A model generated the notes under the pieces. That model saw nothing but the letters and a program-made list of their open reading frames with translations, did not search any database and was not told where the DNA came from. Position numbers and translations under genes: made by a program. From Semisulcospira habei (taxonomy: Eukaryota; Mollusca; Gastropoda; Semisulcospiridae), in assembly GCA_036245525.1 (NCBI GenBank), contig BTPG01000002.1, positions 122,436,451-122,500,450 of the forward strand: a stretch of DNA of 64,000 nucleotides. Reading direction: 5' to 3'. Positions 1 to 11,516 of this stretch are shown piece after piece; the first letter of the stretch is position 1; each line of letters opens with the position of its first letter.

Positions 1-990
1 TCCGACCAGCGCCATCCCAAAGTCTACCGTATTTTCAATATGGTAGACAAAAAGTATTTGAAAAAACAATTTTAATCAAAATATGGCTATCTGGACCTCT
101 TTCCCGACTCCCTGTGACCATGACCTTGAAAGAGTCACTCAAAATGGTATTTTCAGACAGGTCTTGATACGAAGTACCCTTGGCCAAAGTTTGAAGGCTG
201 TGGCTTATACCTTTACCAATAGCCTCTGAGAAAATGCCAGCATTAAAGTTTTGCCATGGACAACGGATGATAGTCGATGGACAGATTAGACTCGCCCTGT
301 ATATGTTAGACTCACTTTTGCTTTCACCCTTGAGCCAAAAAGTACACATTATCCCAAAGAATCCTCATCAGAATCACTCACTTGAAAATGAAAGCTGAGA
401 TCCAAACCTAACAATAGTAAAGTGCAAATATAAACTGACAGCTTGGCACACACACAAACACTCGCACAGAGTTGCTCACAAACCTTACTAACACAAACTG
501 GTTGGTGAACTGATTAACATTTTATTGCAGAACATTTGCAGCATGGCTGCACACAAATAATTTATGATGCTACACAGAGTTTACAGCTTGTATTAGAATA
601 CATGAACCACATATTCTTCGTTCAATGATAACCATGAAAACTCAATTTACTATGCAGTTCACACAGGTGTATGTCATAATCAAAGATGACCAGCGCTACT
701 AAATGCAAACCAGTACTAGTGTGCTCAAACTGAAATCTAGTTCATTTACAATCACTGATACAAAAGAAGCAGTCGTTTACCAGGGTTTCTAACAAGTTTC
801 CAGCAAGACTGGCAAAGCCATCAAGGCTTGTGTGCAAAAAAATGAATTTATTTGACCCTCACCTTTAGGAGAGGTCATTAAAATGATGCATGTGTAAAAG
901 TGTGTTTACGTAGCCTACATAAAAGAATTCAGTATGCATGGCCCATTAAATAAACCCATTTTTACTACCACACATTAGCTGAAAATAATC
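1..990. other. Intergenic DNA with a dispersed repeat
   Basis: No gene is seen. Positions about 90-345 resemble 3660-3910 in wording and order (a 'ccttgaaagagtcactcaaaa' type start, a 'ggccaaagtttgaaggctg' type middle and a 'ggacagatta' type end), so both look like copies of one diverged dispersed repeat. The first 60 bases also share an 'attttcaata..gtagacaaaaag' block with 8279-8302. Confidence 0.45.
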
Positions 991-1080
991 TTAACCCTTT
1001 GGCTGTCAGTAGCTTTTATTGTTCGCGATGATTCCTGCAGGAATCATTGCAAAAAAAACCCGCTACAGCCAAAGGGTTAA
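991..1080. repeat. TTAA-flanked 90-bp hairpin MITE
   Basis: The stretch begins TTAACCCTTTGGCTG and ends CAGCCAAAGGGTTAA, a near-perfect inverted repeat around a 'ttcctgcaggaa' centre. The TTAA at each end followed by CCC is the pattern of piggyBac-type target sites and termini, so a non-autonomous piggyBac-like MITE is inferred. Related hairpins occur at 48606-48695, 48911-48992 and 49401-49492. Confidence 0.65.
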
Positions 1081-2008
1081 CCACTGTCAACTTCTGTAGT
1101 GGGATTATCCACACTACTTAAATTTGTCTTCCAGTCTGTAGATATAAGTATAATTATGTCAGGTGAACATAAATTCCATATGGGTAACACCTATCTGCAA
1201 GTTATCTTACCTGTCATGTGGGGAATGAGGTTTACTTTATCAGCTTTGTTGGCAGTGACTAAATGTAAATGCATAATTTGTATACAATTGTGAAAACTGC
1301 ACAAAATAAACAAACAAATGACATACACTGTAATTATGACCATAAATTTTTACACACAACCATCCACCACTTGTTTTTTCTCTTTCTTTTGTACAGAGAT
1401 AGTTACCTATGCATGTGATTAAAAAAACATAACAGAAACTGCTTAATCCGTTTGCTCACTTATATAAACACACGTGCAGTGTCAACGAGTCATCTGAATC
1501 CCAGCCGTAAATGCAGAAGCATAGCACCGTCTGCTCTGCGGCTGAACTGAAAGTGCACCTTTGGGACCTGATCCTTTAAACAATATCCTCTAAACAAGAA
1601 CAGCAAAGTCCTCATGGATCATGTCGATGACTAATCCATTTTCTTCATCTAACCCTCTGTGACCATAATTTTTCGGACAGGTCAATTATATGATCGTGTT
1701 CAAATGTGAATAGTACCTGCAAAGGCCTATATCTTGTCAACATATATTTATGTGCATTTGTCATACATTTGTCAACCTCTCTTGACCCTTGACTTATGAG
1801 TGGTCAGTCAAATTAGTACACGCAAGAAGGTCCCATCATCGACGAGTTCTTCTGCCACGTTTGATTGAATTTTTTGCAATAATGCCAATAACAACTTTCT
1901 ATAAAAAATACACATTTTTCACATATCTGCTTATCTCGTGACCTTTGACCTTGAGAGAGGTCACCTGCTGGTATATGAAAAGTCAGGCCTTACCATCGGG
2001 TATCTATA
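1081..2008. other. Intergenic DNA, nothing recognised
   Basis: AT-rich sequence without a convincing ORF, RNA gene or clear repeat structure. It ends at the TA target dinucleotide of the Tc1/mariner element. Confidence 0.5.
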
Positions 2009-3612
2009 CTAATGGTCAAAATTTAAGGGCCACCCCACTTTTTTGTGTCAGTGTTTATCGTCGCAAGTACGCTAATAACAGACAATGTTCTTTCGATCCA
2101 AATGGGTTGAAAGTTGACCTTAGACAGTCCACTGTACAGGGAACAATAGACAACAAAATTAATTCATCAATTTCCACGAACGTGTCAAATGCATGTGAAA
2201 CATCGTCAGTTTTTGTGAAAAGCTGTGCGATATTGGCAAGCGTACCAAAGGCAGGCAGGTGAAAAAAACTCGGTAAAGTCGTGATGCACGTGCTAAAAGG
2301 GTCAGTCGTGAACACTAAGCACTTCTGTTTCGCTACAAATACCGTTACAGTAGGGGCATGATTGTCACTTTCCTAACCATGCCACCACGACAAAGCCTAA
2401 CGCCAGTAGATCAAGGCCGGGCATTAGCATGGCTGCAGGATGGAATTTCTGGACGAGAAGTTAGGCGACGTCTTGGGATGTCCCATTCAGTGATCCAGAG
2501 GCTGCTGGCACGATTCCAAATAACTGGAAGGGGACAACGACGACCCTGCTCAGGATGCCAGCGCTGCACCAGCAGGATGGAGGACAGATACCTCTGTGTG
2601 GCGGCTCTGCGCGACCGAATTGTCACGTCAACCACTCTGCGACGTCAACTGATGCAAGCTGCAAACGTTAACGTCAGCAAAAGCACCATCTGCCGACGTC
2701 TGCGCGAAATTGGCCTGGCTTCATGCAGAGCAGCAGTGAGAATACCACTCACTCCATCTCATTGCAGAGCCCGGGTTGCCTGGTGTCGTCAACGCGAGGT
2801 GGAACAGACTCCAGTGGACTCAGGTTCTGTTTACTGATGAGTCACGGTTCACTGTGTCCTTCAACAACGGCAGGGTGAGGGTCTGGAGACACCAGGGCGA
2901 GCGATTTATGGATGGATGCGTCCAAGAGGTGGATCGCTACGGAGGAGGCTCAGTCATGGTCTGGGCAGGCTTCAGCACTGAGCAGGGAAGGCAGGAACCT
3001 CCTCCATGTCATCCGTGGCACCCTGACTGGACTGCGCTAACGGGACAAGATTGTGCAGCCCCTCATCCAGCCAGATCTCCAAGCTATAGGCGAGAATGCT
3101 GTTCTGCAGGATGACAAACACTCAACCTCATCGTGCCCTTGAGCAATGGGGCATCACGAGGATGGAGTGGCCAGCTCGTTCACCTGATCTGGCTCCTATC
3201 GAGCACTTCTGGGACGTGCTGGGGCAACGTGTAGTCAGCAACCACCCCCCCACCTCAAGGCGTCCCCCAGCTGACTCAGTTCCTACATCAAGAGTGGGAA
3301 GCGATCCCACAAAATGTTATCCGAACCTTGGTGAACTCCATGCGTCAACGCTGCATTGAATGCTTGGCTGCAAACGGTGGGTACACTGGCTACTGACTGG
3401 ACCAGTCTTGTGTGACTTTTCAAATGAGGGGTGGGTGAACATTCTAATGTACTGCTGTTGTTACAAATGCTTGATTTACTTAAAATTTAAATTTAATTGT
3501 TACTGAATAAATTAGCAAAGTACTACTACTAACTCCAAGTATTGTTACACTATTTGTGTGGTGTTGTTGGTGCGTCTGCGATAAATAGTGGCCCTTAAGT
3601 TTTGACCATTAG
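2009..3612 (+). mobile_element. Tc1/mariner-like DNA transposon, inactive
   Basis: The element is about 1.6 kb, bounded by TA dinucleotides (2007-2008 and 3613-3614). Its left end reads CTAATGGTCAAAATTTAAGG and the reverse complement of the right end reads CTAATGGTCAAAACTTAAGG, giving terminal inverted repeats of at least 30 bases with few mismatches. It contains a broken transposase gene. TA duplication and these coding motifs are the hallmarks of the Tc1/mariner superfamily. Confidence 0.88.
2379..3360 (+). pseudogene. Tc1-like transposase, frameshifted
   Basis: The N-terminal part (from 2379) is a paired helix-turn-helix region typical of Tc1 transposases, including a 'GISGREVRRRLGMSHSVIQR' segment. 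A frameshift near 2790 precedes the first catalytic block 'LFTDESRF' (first Asp). Another shift follows near 2990-3060. The second-Asp block is disrupted near 3110 by what looks like one extra A in an 'acaaac' run, after which the frame reads 'NTQPHRALEQWG'. The block 'SPDLAPIEHFWD' holds the catalytic Glu. Three or more frame breaks make this a dead copy; any activity would need an enzyme in trans. Confidence 0.85.
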
Positions 3613-5039
3613 TATATATAAAAAGTTTGGCTTTCAAGCTGAAAACAGCATTTGAGAAAAGACAATTTTGTTGACCCCTTTACTGACCCTATAACCTTGA
3701 CTTTCCAAAGACGTCACTAAAACTGAACTGTTTAGGTCTGCCACAAAGTATCTTTTGGCCGAGTTTGAAGTCGGTGGCTTGAATTGTTTGCGAGTAAATG
3801 CCAAAGTTAAAGTTTAACACAGACGACAGATGCAGACAATGGACAGACAATTGACGAAGACCACAGGCCCAAAGCATTGACTCACTCTTGCTATCACATG
3901 TAAGCCAACAAACAAAACCCAGTGGAGATGTCTTCTGGTTATGAGACTGCAGTGTTATTACCTGTCTTCTGTATATACTACACTGAAAACAATGGGTGCA
4001 CCAAAAAATGTAAAAACATGAACAATACATTTAAGCGTTCTGATAATACATGATGGAAACTGCAAGCTTCACAATTCTCAAGTTACCACTGTGTTCTTTC
4101 TTTTCTGACATCTCTGATGCATCACAATAATGTGCACCACTGGTGTAAATGGAGATGAAGTTTTGTTATTTCACATAAAAAAAGACAAACTGTACCTAAT
4201 ATTATAAACTGACATGTAACAATCATTACTTGAAAAGATGAAATGCAAACTAACTACACATTGTAAAATTTAAAAAAGTATAATGCCTTTAATCCTTAGA
4301 ATTACAAAAAAGTATGACAAATAAAACCTCTCCACAGTTATTGAAGAACAAAAACACCACAGTTAATAGAGATGGGAGCTTCCACCACTGTTTTATGATT
4401 GCTCTCATTGCCAATCACACTTTACCAATAATACAGGTCAGCCTCAGTAAATAACGTGCATCAGAATATCTCAAAATTGGATATTAAGCACTCAGGTCTG
4501 TGGCTCTGAAGTTGATAACTGATGAGCAAAATGTCCTCTGGCCACACCAGCCTTAATTGGCCTGTGCACAGCCGAGTGTGGGCCAGGTACGGCTGGCACT
4601 GGCCAGAAAACTTTTTACTTACTGGGTGGTTTTCTTTCTTCACAAGCCTAAACAAGTCTAACACCACATTAACATGAACGCCACTATGGCTCCCAGGTAT
4701 CGCTATATAATGAGGCCGACATGTATCATTTATATATTATTCTTCACTGTTTCTTAGGCTGTGCTTTACAAAATGCATTAAGAATTAAAATTTTAAAATT
4801 CTTTTTAAAAAAACCCAAATGCTGTAATAACTCCATTTCAAATCTTGTTCAGAACATCAGTGAGAGGGCTGATGTCATAATACAATGTTGATGGCAGTCT
4901 GTGACGTCTCCACACCTTCAAACAATTCAAAACCTCCACACACATAGCCGACACATTGTTAACTTATTATATTCTGAGGATGAAATGATCTTTTTTTTTT
5001 TAATCAATCCTTTGAGGTCTGCGTCATAATTCTGGAGAC

Positions 5040-5300
5040 AGAACGATCATGACAGTTCAAGGGTAGTGTCAGAATAGCTTGGTGCCTATAGGCGCCAAAC
5101 TATTCTGACACCACTCTTGAACTGTAAGGCATTGAATCATCCGTGTTGGGTTACTTCGAGGGTTACATCGTGGTATTGTAGTCAGATGAAAATGATAATT
5201 AGACTGACGTGCCGAAGGCGCAAAGGTCTGATAATCAGCTTCAGAGGACTACAAACCACGAAGTAACCCGAGAAGTAACCCAACACAGACGGTTCAATGC
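5040..5300. repeat. Nested foldback with MITE core hairpin
   Basis: Positions 5056-5127 form a hairpin ('gttcaagggtagtgtcagaa' answered by 'ttctgacaccactcttgaac') belonging to the palindromic core family found many times in this window. Directly after it, 'gttgggttacttcgagg' (about 5146) is answered by 'gaagtaacccaacac' (about 5271), a second, wider inverted repeat. A MITE inserted beside or inside another foldback is inferred. Confidence 0.55.
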
Positions 5301-6619
5301 CACTGTCGTTCAGTCTAAATTACACACTATTTGAAGCCTCGATTGTGTGTCCGACGTCAGGAGTAAAACGCCAAATATTTCTGACTTCAGACTGTATTTT
5401 CTTGGAAATACACAGGGGACATGACTCTTTGTGAATAGGCTACCATGCCTGGTCATGCAAATGTGCTTGCTTTTTGCTGCTGGAATTTGAAACGTTTACC
5501 AGCAGTGCTGCTTCTAAGCAGCCAGTGACAAGATCAGAATCTGTAGTAATCAAGTGCGGACTTTTCTCACTGGGTTCAAGCGATAAAACTTTAAAATTTT
5601 GAGCACAGGACTGCATTGCAAGCGACTGGATACACGGTAGGTCTGATTTCGTACGTTATACATGTATTGTTGGCATCTTTCGCCAACCGGTACTGAGCTC
5701 ATTACATGCATTCAACAATGACTCGATCTTTTCAACAAAAACTGAAATGCCATAGATCTGTCACATTTTATGTATTTATTTTTCTTTCTCTCTTACTGCA
5801 CGAGTCACAACAGTCTTTTCTTTCTAAACAGCATATGTGTTGACATGGAGCACAATGGAAAGTTTCGAGCTGTCTCAGTTCAGAGTTTGAATTGCGACAC
5901 ATTTGTGTAGCACTTGTGTAGTGTGCTAACCGCTTGAGTCATGCCGAAATAAGGTACAATTCTTTTATTTCCCTATCGTCTACCACCATTTGATCTTTGT
6001 GTTTTCCGGTTATTTATGATGTAAGGTGCCAGACAACCCTGATCTAAGCGTTCAGACGAAAGACCTAGGACAGATTTGTACGCGATACTAGAACTGCGGA
6101 TTGGCCAGCTGATTAAAAATTGCAGGTACGGCAATGGTTCTAGGAGGTAGGCATTCTTAGATGCTGACCAATCACAGTGTCGGAAAATGTAGTGACTGAA
6201 CGACAATCATAATTGATCCACATCATGTCATAGCCCATCAGAAGCTACATTGCAGAATATATAAATAGCTTGCATCAAGCAAGCAGATGCTGCAAGACAA
6301 AACCTGCCCCAATATCCAGTGGCAGTCAAGACACCATTTTTGGAACATCTCTTGATCAAAGCATTTTCATAGCCATGCATTCATTGTACATGTACCTCGG
6401 GAAACTGCCATGAAGTCCGGTGCAACAATTAAAAGAAAACTTGCCTTGTGCTATAATGCCTCTGAATGTAATGATGAGTACAGAATTATCCACGAAACCT
6501 GTAACACAGATTGATAAACACTTATAAAACTTACCGACTCACAAGCACGTGTTAGATTAAAAGCTTGAAAGTGGATGGCTTTATCCGTAACTTTCAACAA
6601 GGATGGTGAAGTCCTGATG

Positions 6620-6705
6620 GCGCCAAGCTAATCTGGCACTACCCTTGAATTATCATAGTCAATCCACCTCCTGCTGCATGGCTTTGCGCCTAAAAGGGTT
6701 AAGAT
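6620..6705. repeat. Half of a long TTAA-type MITE
   Basis: Contains one arm of the core hairpin ('ggcgccaagctaatctggca' then 'ctacccttgaattatcat') followed by 'ccacctcctgc' and ends in 'aaaagggttaag', the right end of the TTAACCC MITE family. The left arm is missing, so this is a truncated copy. Confidence 0.55.
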
Positions 6706-7434
6706 CATAACGATACTTTAGGCATCACTGAGCATTTGAGACATGGCTGAAATATTCACTGGCTCATAAATTTCTAAGGCATCGTTTCTGGATTTGTTAA
6801 TTTGTTCCTGTATGAAAAAAACAAAACAAAAAAAGACAGTAAAAAAACAAGATGAGACTTTCATCCCAAAGTCTATCGTATTGTTTGGAGTTCACATGCG
6901 TTTTTCTTTTAGGAACATTCAGAGTTGTTCATATTTTTAAGCTTATCCTTCTGATCCATTTCCATCCTCTCTAAGCCAATCTCTGATGAACACAAGCCGG
7001 CGCACACAAATAAAGATGGACAAACGGCGCTGTGGGCTCGTGTAGCAACAGGAATTCTGAAGGAGAAGAATAGCACGAGCAGCAAAATGACGTCACAATA
7101 AGCTTCACGTCATGACATTGCTAGTCTCAGGATGCCGTCTACACAGGGACGAATTTGATGGTTTATGTCACGCATCCAAAAGACCTCCTGCCTCTCCGAG
7201 GGCCGACTGTTTTCTTCCACGCAGCCTCTTTCTGGGCTGACTGTTTGATAGGAGTATATAGCGGATCCAAAACTTGCAAAAATGAATTTATTATTATTCA
7301 AATGGCTGAAGAGCTACAGCTCTGGATTACGAACTCATCCAATGTCTATTTCAAAACTAGCTATATCCAAAATTCCAAGTGAATAGAACGAAAATTACGG
7401 ACTCAAATGTGAGTCAACCGACTTTCTATAAGCG

Positions 7435-7665
7435 GAGAAGAATCCAATGGAGAAAGAAAATGCTTAGAAAAGACAGTTGATACATTCAGTTGATACATTC
7501 AGTTGATACATTACTGCTGCGATAATGAAGATAAGTAGCGCCTTGTCTATTGTAAAAAAGGGTATTTACCCAAAATATTAATTTGTGTTGTAAGTTGTAA
7601 CTGTCTTTTCTAAGCATGTTTCTTTCTATGTTGGGTTCTTCTCTGCATTTTACACGCTTGACAGC
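7435..7665. repeat. Foldback copy of a dispersed inverted-repeat family
   Basis: The left arm (about 7435-7482, with 'gaaaatgcttagaaaagaca') is the reverse complement of the right arm (about 7603-7665, with 'tgtcttttctaagcatgttt'). Between them are a triplicated 'cagttgatacatt' and the block 'gataagtagcg...gggtatttaccc'. The same family occurs at 23020-23180, 45410-45572, 49545-49645 and as both ends of 60230-61475. Confidence 0.6.
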
Positions 7666-7714
7666 AAACTTTTTGGTCCCTATTTGATTTTCTATAAGCG
7701 ATCTAAATCAAACT

Positions 7715-7719
<5 letters not shown>

Positions 7720-7747
<28 letters not shown>
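7720..7747. repeat. (GA)n microsatellite
   Basis: Uninterrupted GA dinucleotide run. Confidence 0.95.
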
Positions 7748-7751
<4 letters not shown>

Positions 7752-8539
7752 AGCTTTGTGTCAATTCTTGTATAACATTATCAATGACGTGTCTGGTGCT
7801 TTGCGTCTGTTCAGCAACAATGTATAACACAGCTGTGTCCACTGCTTTTACATCACTGTCTCTGTTTCGACTTTTTTTTTTCCTGCGATGAATTATTTTT
7901 TTACAAATACATTGAAATTTCATATGAATATAACACAAATTACGGACTCAAAAGCGGGTCAACCAACTTTCTATAAACGGCAATTTTTCTCTTTAATGAG
8001 TAATCCAATTAAAAAATGCCAAAATGTACTCCAAAATAAATCTTGAAGGAATCATTTCCTAAAGTTTCAGACCTGTATGTACACAAACACAGGAGAAACT
8101 TGTGTCTACATACATACACACACACACGGCGTTTCTCACCAAATGTACATTCAACAGCGCGGTTAGTGTAGCAAGGCATGACATAATTTTTATTGTGTTA
8201 CTTCACCGTCAGAGTCTGATGTGTGCCCGCCTTTTTTCATCATTTGCATGCTACGGAACGTGCTCCGACCAGCCCCATATTTTCAATAGAGTAGACAAAA
8301 AGACACAGGGTTCACGCCCTCTCTCTCAAAAACACAGCGATAGATGCATGTGTGCGCCTGTACATACAAACTAGAAAAAAATACACAAAATTTGGTAAAC
8401 CATCATTCTTTACAATAGGATAATGGGAAGTGAATTGTGGAAGCAAATTAAAACAAGTTAATATATTCTGTTGGTCAGAGCATATAAACTTGAATGGAAA
8501 CAGACTCTTGGCCAAATCAGGTACAGTGATCAAAGCACA

Positions 8540-9569
8540 CAGATAGCCCTCAATAAAAAGCAACAACATGCTTTCAAAAGATCAAGTTAGAGAACATCGT
8601 TTGCTTGGTGTCACTGTAGACGACCAGCTCAGTAGGCACTCTCATACTAATTCTATTTGTAAGGTTTTGTCAAAAAATCTATATTTGTTATCTAGACTAG
8701 TTCTATTCACCGACGTTTCAACCAGGCAGTTGTTTTATAATGCACACATAAAATCCCATCTAGATTACGCATCGACAGTATGGGATGGATGCAGCGATAT
8801 TTCTTTAAAAAGAATAAATTCACTTCATAGACGTGCGGCAAAGCTTAGCCTAAAAGATTCACACACCCCTTTGACTACCGACGATAAACTAACAAAATTA
8901 AATACGTTGCCCCTTCGTAAGCACTTTTTATTCAATAAATGTGTATTTATGCGTAAGATCACTCTTTCAAAATTACCTGGATATCTCGCTACTCTCTTTA
9001 AGGCTCCCAACACTCCGTACCCGACACTGAGGAACAACCTGGTAGTGCCTAGGCCCCGCCTTGACATTTTTAAATCGGCCTTGTCATATTCAGCAGCCAA
9101 AGAATGGAATTTACTTCCAAAAGAAATAAAATCTATCACGACCATAAATGCTTTCAAGACACGGCTTCATCAGCATTTGCTACAAATGCAAGCGTAAACT
9201 GCTTTTGTTTTAGAATGACGTGGTATTTTGAATTTGTCTATCTGATTGTTGGGTTTTTTTGTAATCTTATGGTACACTTGTTAGATGGTAGCGCATGTAT
9301 ATCTCATTATGTGTATTAAATGTGTTTATGATATTTTTGTATATGATCGCCATATGTACACACTGGCTGTATCCCTGCTGTCGCCTTCGAGCGGCAGCTG
9401 ATCGAGAGGGGCAGCCAGTATGACTCGCCTTGTTAGGCGCTTATGGTGTGTCAGTGCGTGCGGCCCCGTGAGTGTGTGTGTAAGTAGTTTAGCAAGGACA
9501 AGATGGAAGAAAGGTCTCCAGACCTAAATCTTTTTATCCTTGAAAAATAAAGATTCATTGTCATTGTCA
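8540..9569 (+). mobile_element. 5'-truncated CR1-like LINE
   Basis: Only the C-terminal part of the reverse-transcriptase ORF and the 3' untranslated region remain. The 3' end is 'aaaataaagattcattg' followed by repeated 'tcattg', a short-word tail typical of CR1/L2-group LINEs rather than poly-A. The 5' limit is approximate because 5' truncation leaves no clear boundary. Confidence 0.7.
8568..9197 (+). pseudogene. LINE ORF2 C-terminal fragment
   Basis: An open frame of about 209 residues encodes the segment downstream of the RT catalytic core: 'REHRLLGVTVDDQLS' (the region after the thumb), 'HLDYASTVWDG' and 'RRAAKLSL', ending in 'AAKEWNLLPKEIKS'. These are conserved landmarks of the CR1/Jockey-type ORF2 C-terminus. 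The endonuclease and the YADD core are absent, so it is a fragment that cannot act alone. The frame itself is unbroken, which suggests a fairly recent insertion. Confidence 0.8.
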
Positions 9570-10388
9570 ATAACCCCCCCTGCCATAAGTGCAACACACT
9601 GACACAGATCACTGGAAAAGTTGGCTTCTTGTTGTGAGATCAGAGCTATCAAACAACTAGCCATGTTTTTAGATCATGTGAATAATAACGTACATGTAGT
9701 AGCAGTACTAGATAGTTATCTCCTCAGTCTGAACACTGTGCTACTGAATGGCTGTTGGCTGCTTCATTCTGTATCACATATGTAATAGCAATTGAGCCAA
9801 AACCTCTGAGCCACCGTGAACATGCAGAGCGATTTTATGCAATGTATACTTAAAACTTTACATCTGTTTTTGCTTCAGACACTTGGCATCCTATCCACAG
9901 TGAATAACACTCAAATGAACACACTAGCATTTCAAACTATAAACAGAATTTGTGTAGATTGAATTTTTTGTCATGTCCAAAAACACAGCTTAAAAAATTC
10001 AGAACACTGAAAATATTAGTGTTGGTGTCGGGCAGAACATCAATGAAAAATATTGGGATTAGAAGAAAATAGTGTAAACTAAGTGCTGTTTACACTTGAG
10101 ATGGCAAACTTTCAAGATTCAAGATGACTTTATTGTTGCTATATAGAAAAAAAAATTGTCTTGCCTCCTCAGGAGTTGCTCACATTCACTCACTCGCTCA
10201 TTCGACAAATTACAATAACAGAGCTACAAAATGGACAATAACTCTGGACGGGTTAAGCCCGTCGCCAACGCGTCTAATGGCCGGCGCTAGTGACCTCATC
10301 CCGACCCGAACCTCCCTGACAAAAAACAGAAACATTGTACACGCTAGTGAATTACCTCCCCTGCATTTTCTTCTCTTTTTTTTTTTTT

Positions 10389-10419
<31 letters not shown>

Positions 10420-11386
10420 GGGGGTGAGAGGGTGTTGTTGTGCCCTTTAGTGCCCCTGGGCTTAGTTAGCAGATGTTGCTCTGGACAAGGCCAGCGCCAT
10501 GCCCCTGTGAAAGTCTAGCCTGGGGTCTGGACCCAGTAATAAAGTAACAGGAGGTGCAGGTTTTACAGACCAGATATCTACCTTGTAAGATCAATGGACA
10601 TTTTGCTGCTTTATCAGTAAACTCCAGAGATAACAAATTTGCAGGGGACCAAGATTTTGTTGTTGTTATAAGTGGAATTTGTTATAAGCAGCGTGTCAGA
10701 CTTTCTAATGTAATAATCCCAACATACTGACAAAGGCTTGTTTTCAGCTTAATTCACTTACAGGGACATTTTAATGTAGAATCACTTAATTAGTCTGCAC
10801 TTACCTTACGAAAATGACAGTTTATTTTTTCTTTTTCTTTTTGTTTTTAAGGGGGACTTTAGTCAAATCCACTACTCTCCAAACTGGTGTCCATCTTCAG
10901 CCTAATGTTTCTTTTTTGGCGGTATGGGTGCCAATAATCTTAGCTTTGATAATGAAATGATTTCCACTGGCTTGGATAACTGTTTCATAATGATGGTAAA
11001 CACCAGAAATAACAAATTGCCATGGGACCCAGATGGTTTATGTTATTTATAAGGAAAGTTTCACATTCTTAAAACAATTTTTGCTATATCCGACCTTGTT
11101 ATTTATAAGCAGAATTGACCATATAAATATTTTATGTATTCTGCTCAGCCTTTGTCACATCAGTCTATTATCAGCTGAGGTTCTTTCAAACTGCTAGCAT
11201 CAAATTCACCATCAAATTATTTGTTATTATGATGACGTGTCGGTTTGTGTGTAAATGAACACAGCGAGAACTATATGCAGTGTTTTGTAGTCATCTTGAG
11301 GATACAGGTCGTGGGCTTTTTATGCATTAAAATAGAGAAAACACAACAAATTATCATCTGATCTTAGAGTTCCTGAGTGAACTCAC
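9570..11386. other. Region downstream of RAB5IF exon 3
   Basis: No coding exon recognised. It holds a T/G homopolymer block at 10377-10424 and two loosely similar 'ttataagtggaatttgttat' type stretches (about 10655-10690 and 11035-11115). The expected last RAB5IF exon, of about 12 codons, should lie here or further left, but no acceptor followed by a fitting Trp-rich membrane segment was found. Confidence 0.4.
10377..10424. repeat. Poly-T/poly-G homopolymer block
   Basis: About 20 T followed by about 26 G. Runs this long are prone to length errors in sequencing and assembly. Confidence 0.9.
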
Positions 11387-11516
11387 CAAAAATGAAGAGA
11401 ACGATGTCATCAAGCCTTCTTTGAGAATCTCCCCCATGCCGCCATACTCCTCCTCATCGACTTTCTGGAAGGAGCTGGAGTACATGTACACAATGGCCAC
11501 ATTCACCAGCAAGAAA
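11387..11516 (-). CDS. RAB5IF: RAB5IF exon 3
   Basis: Preceded by a 'TGTTTTCAG' acceptor and followed by a GTGAGT donor. One nt completes the Leu codon of exon 2, then 43 codons follow, ending in phase 0. It encodes the second membrane helix and the conserved acidic 'VDEEEYGG' and 'KEGLMTSF' motifs. Reading through the donor would add about a dozen unrelated residues before a stop, so a further exon is expected. Confidence 0.88.

Larger units (their letters stand above)
3613..8540. other. Intergenic DNA with small foldbacks
   Basis: No host gene was found. The region holds a second copy of the diverged repeat seen at the left edge (about 3660-3910), two foldback blocks (5040-5300 and 7435-7665), a partial MITE arm near 6620-6705 and a GA microsatellite. 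The short open frames lack recognisable domains or splice-supported structure. Confidence 0.5.
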
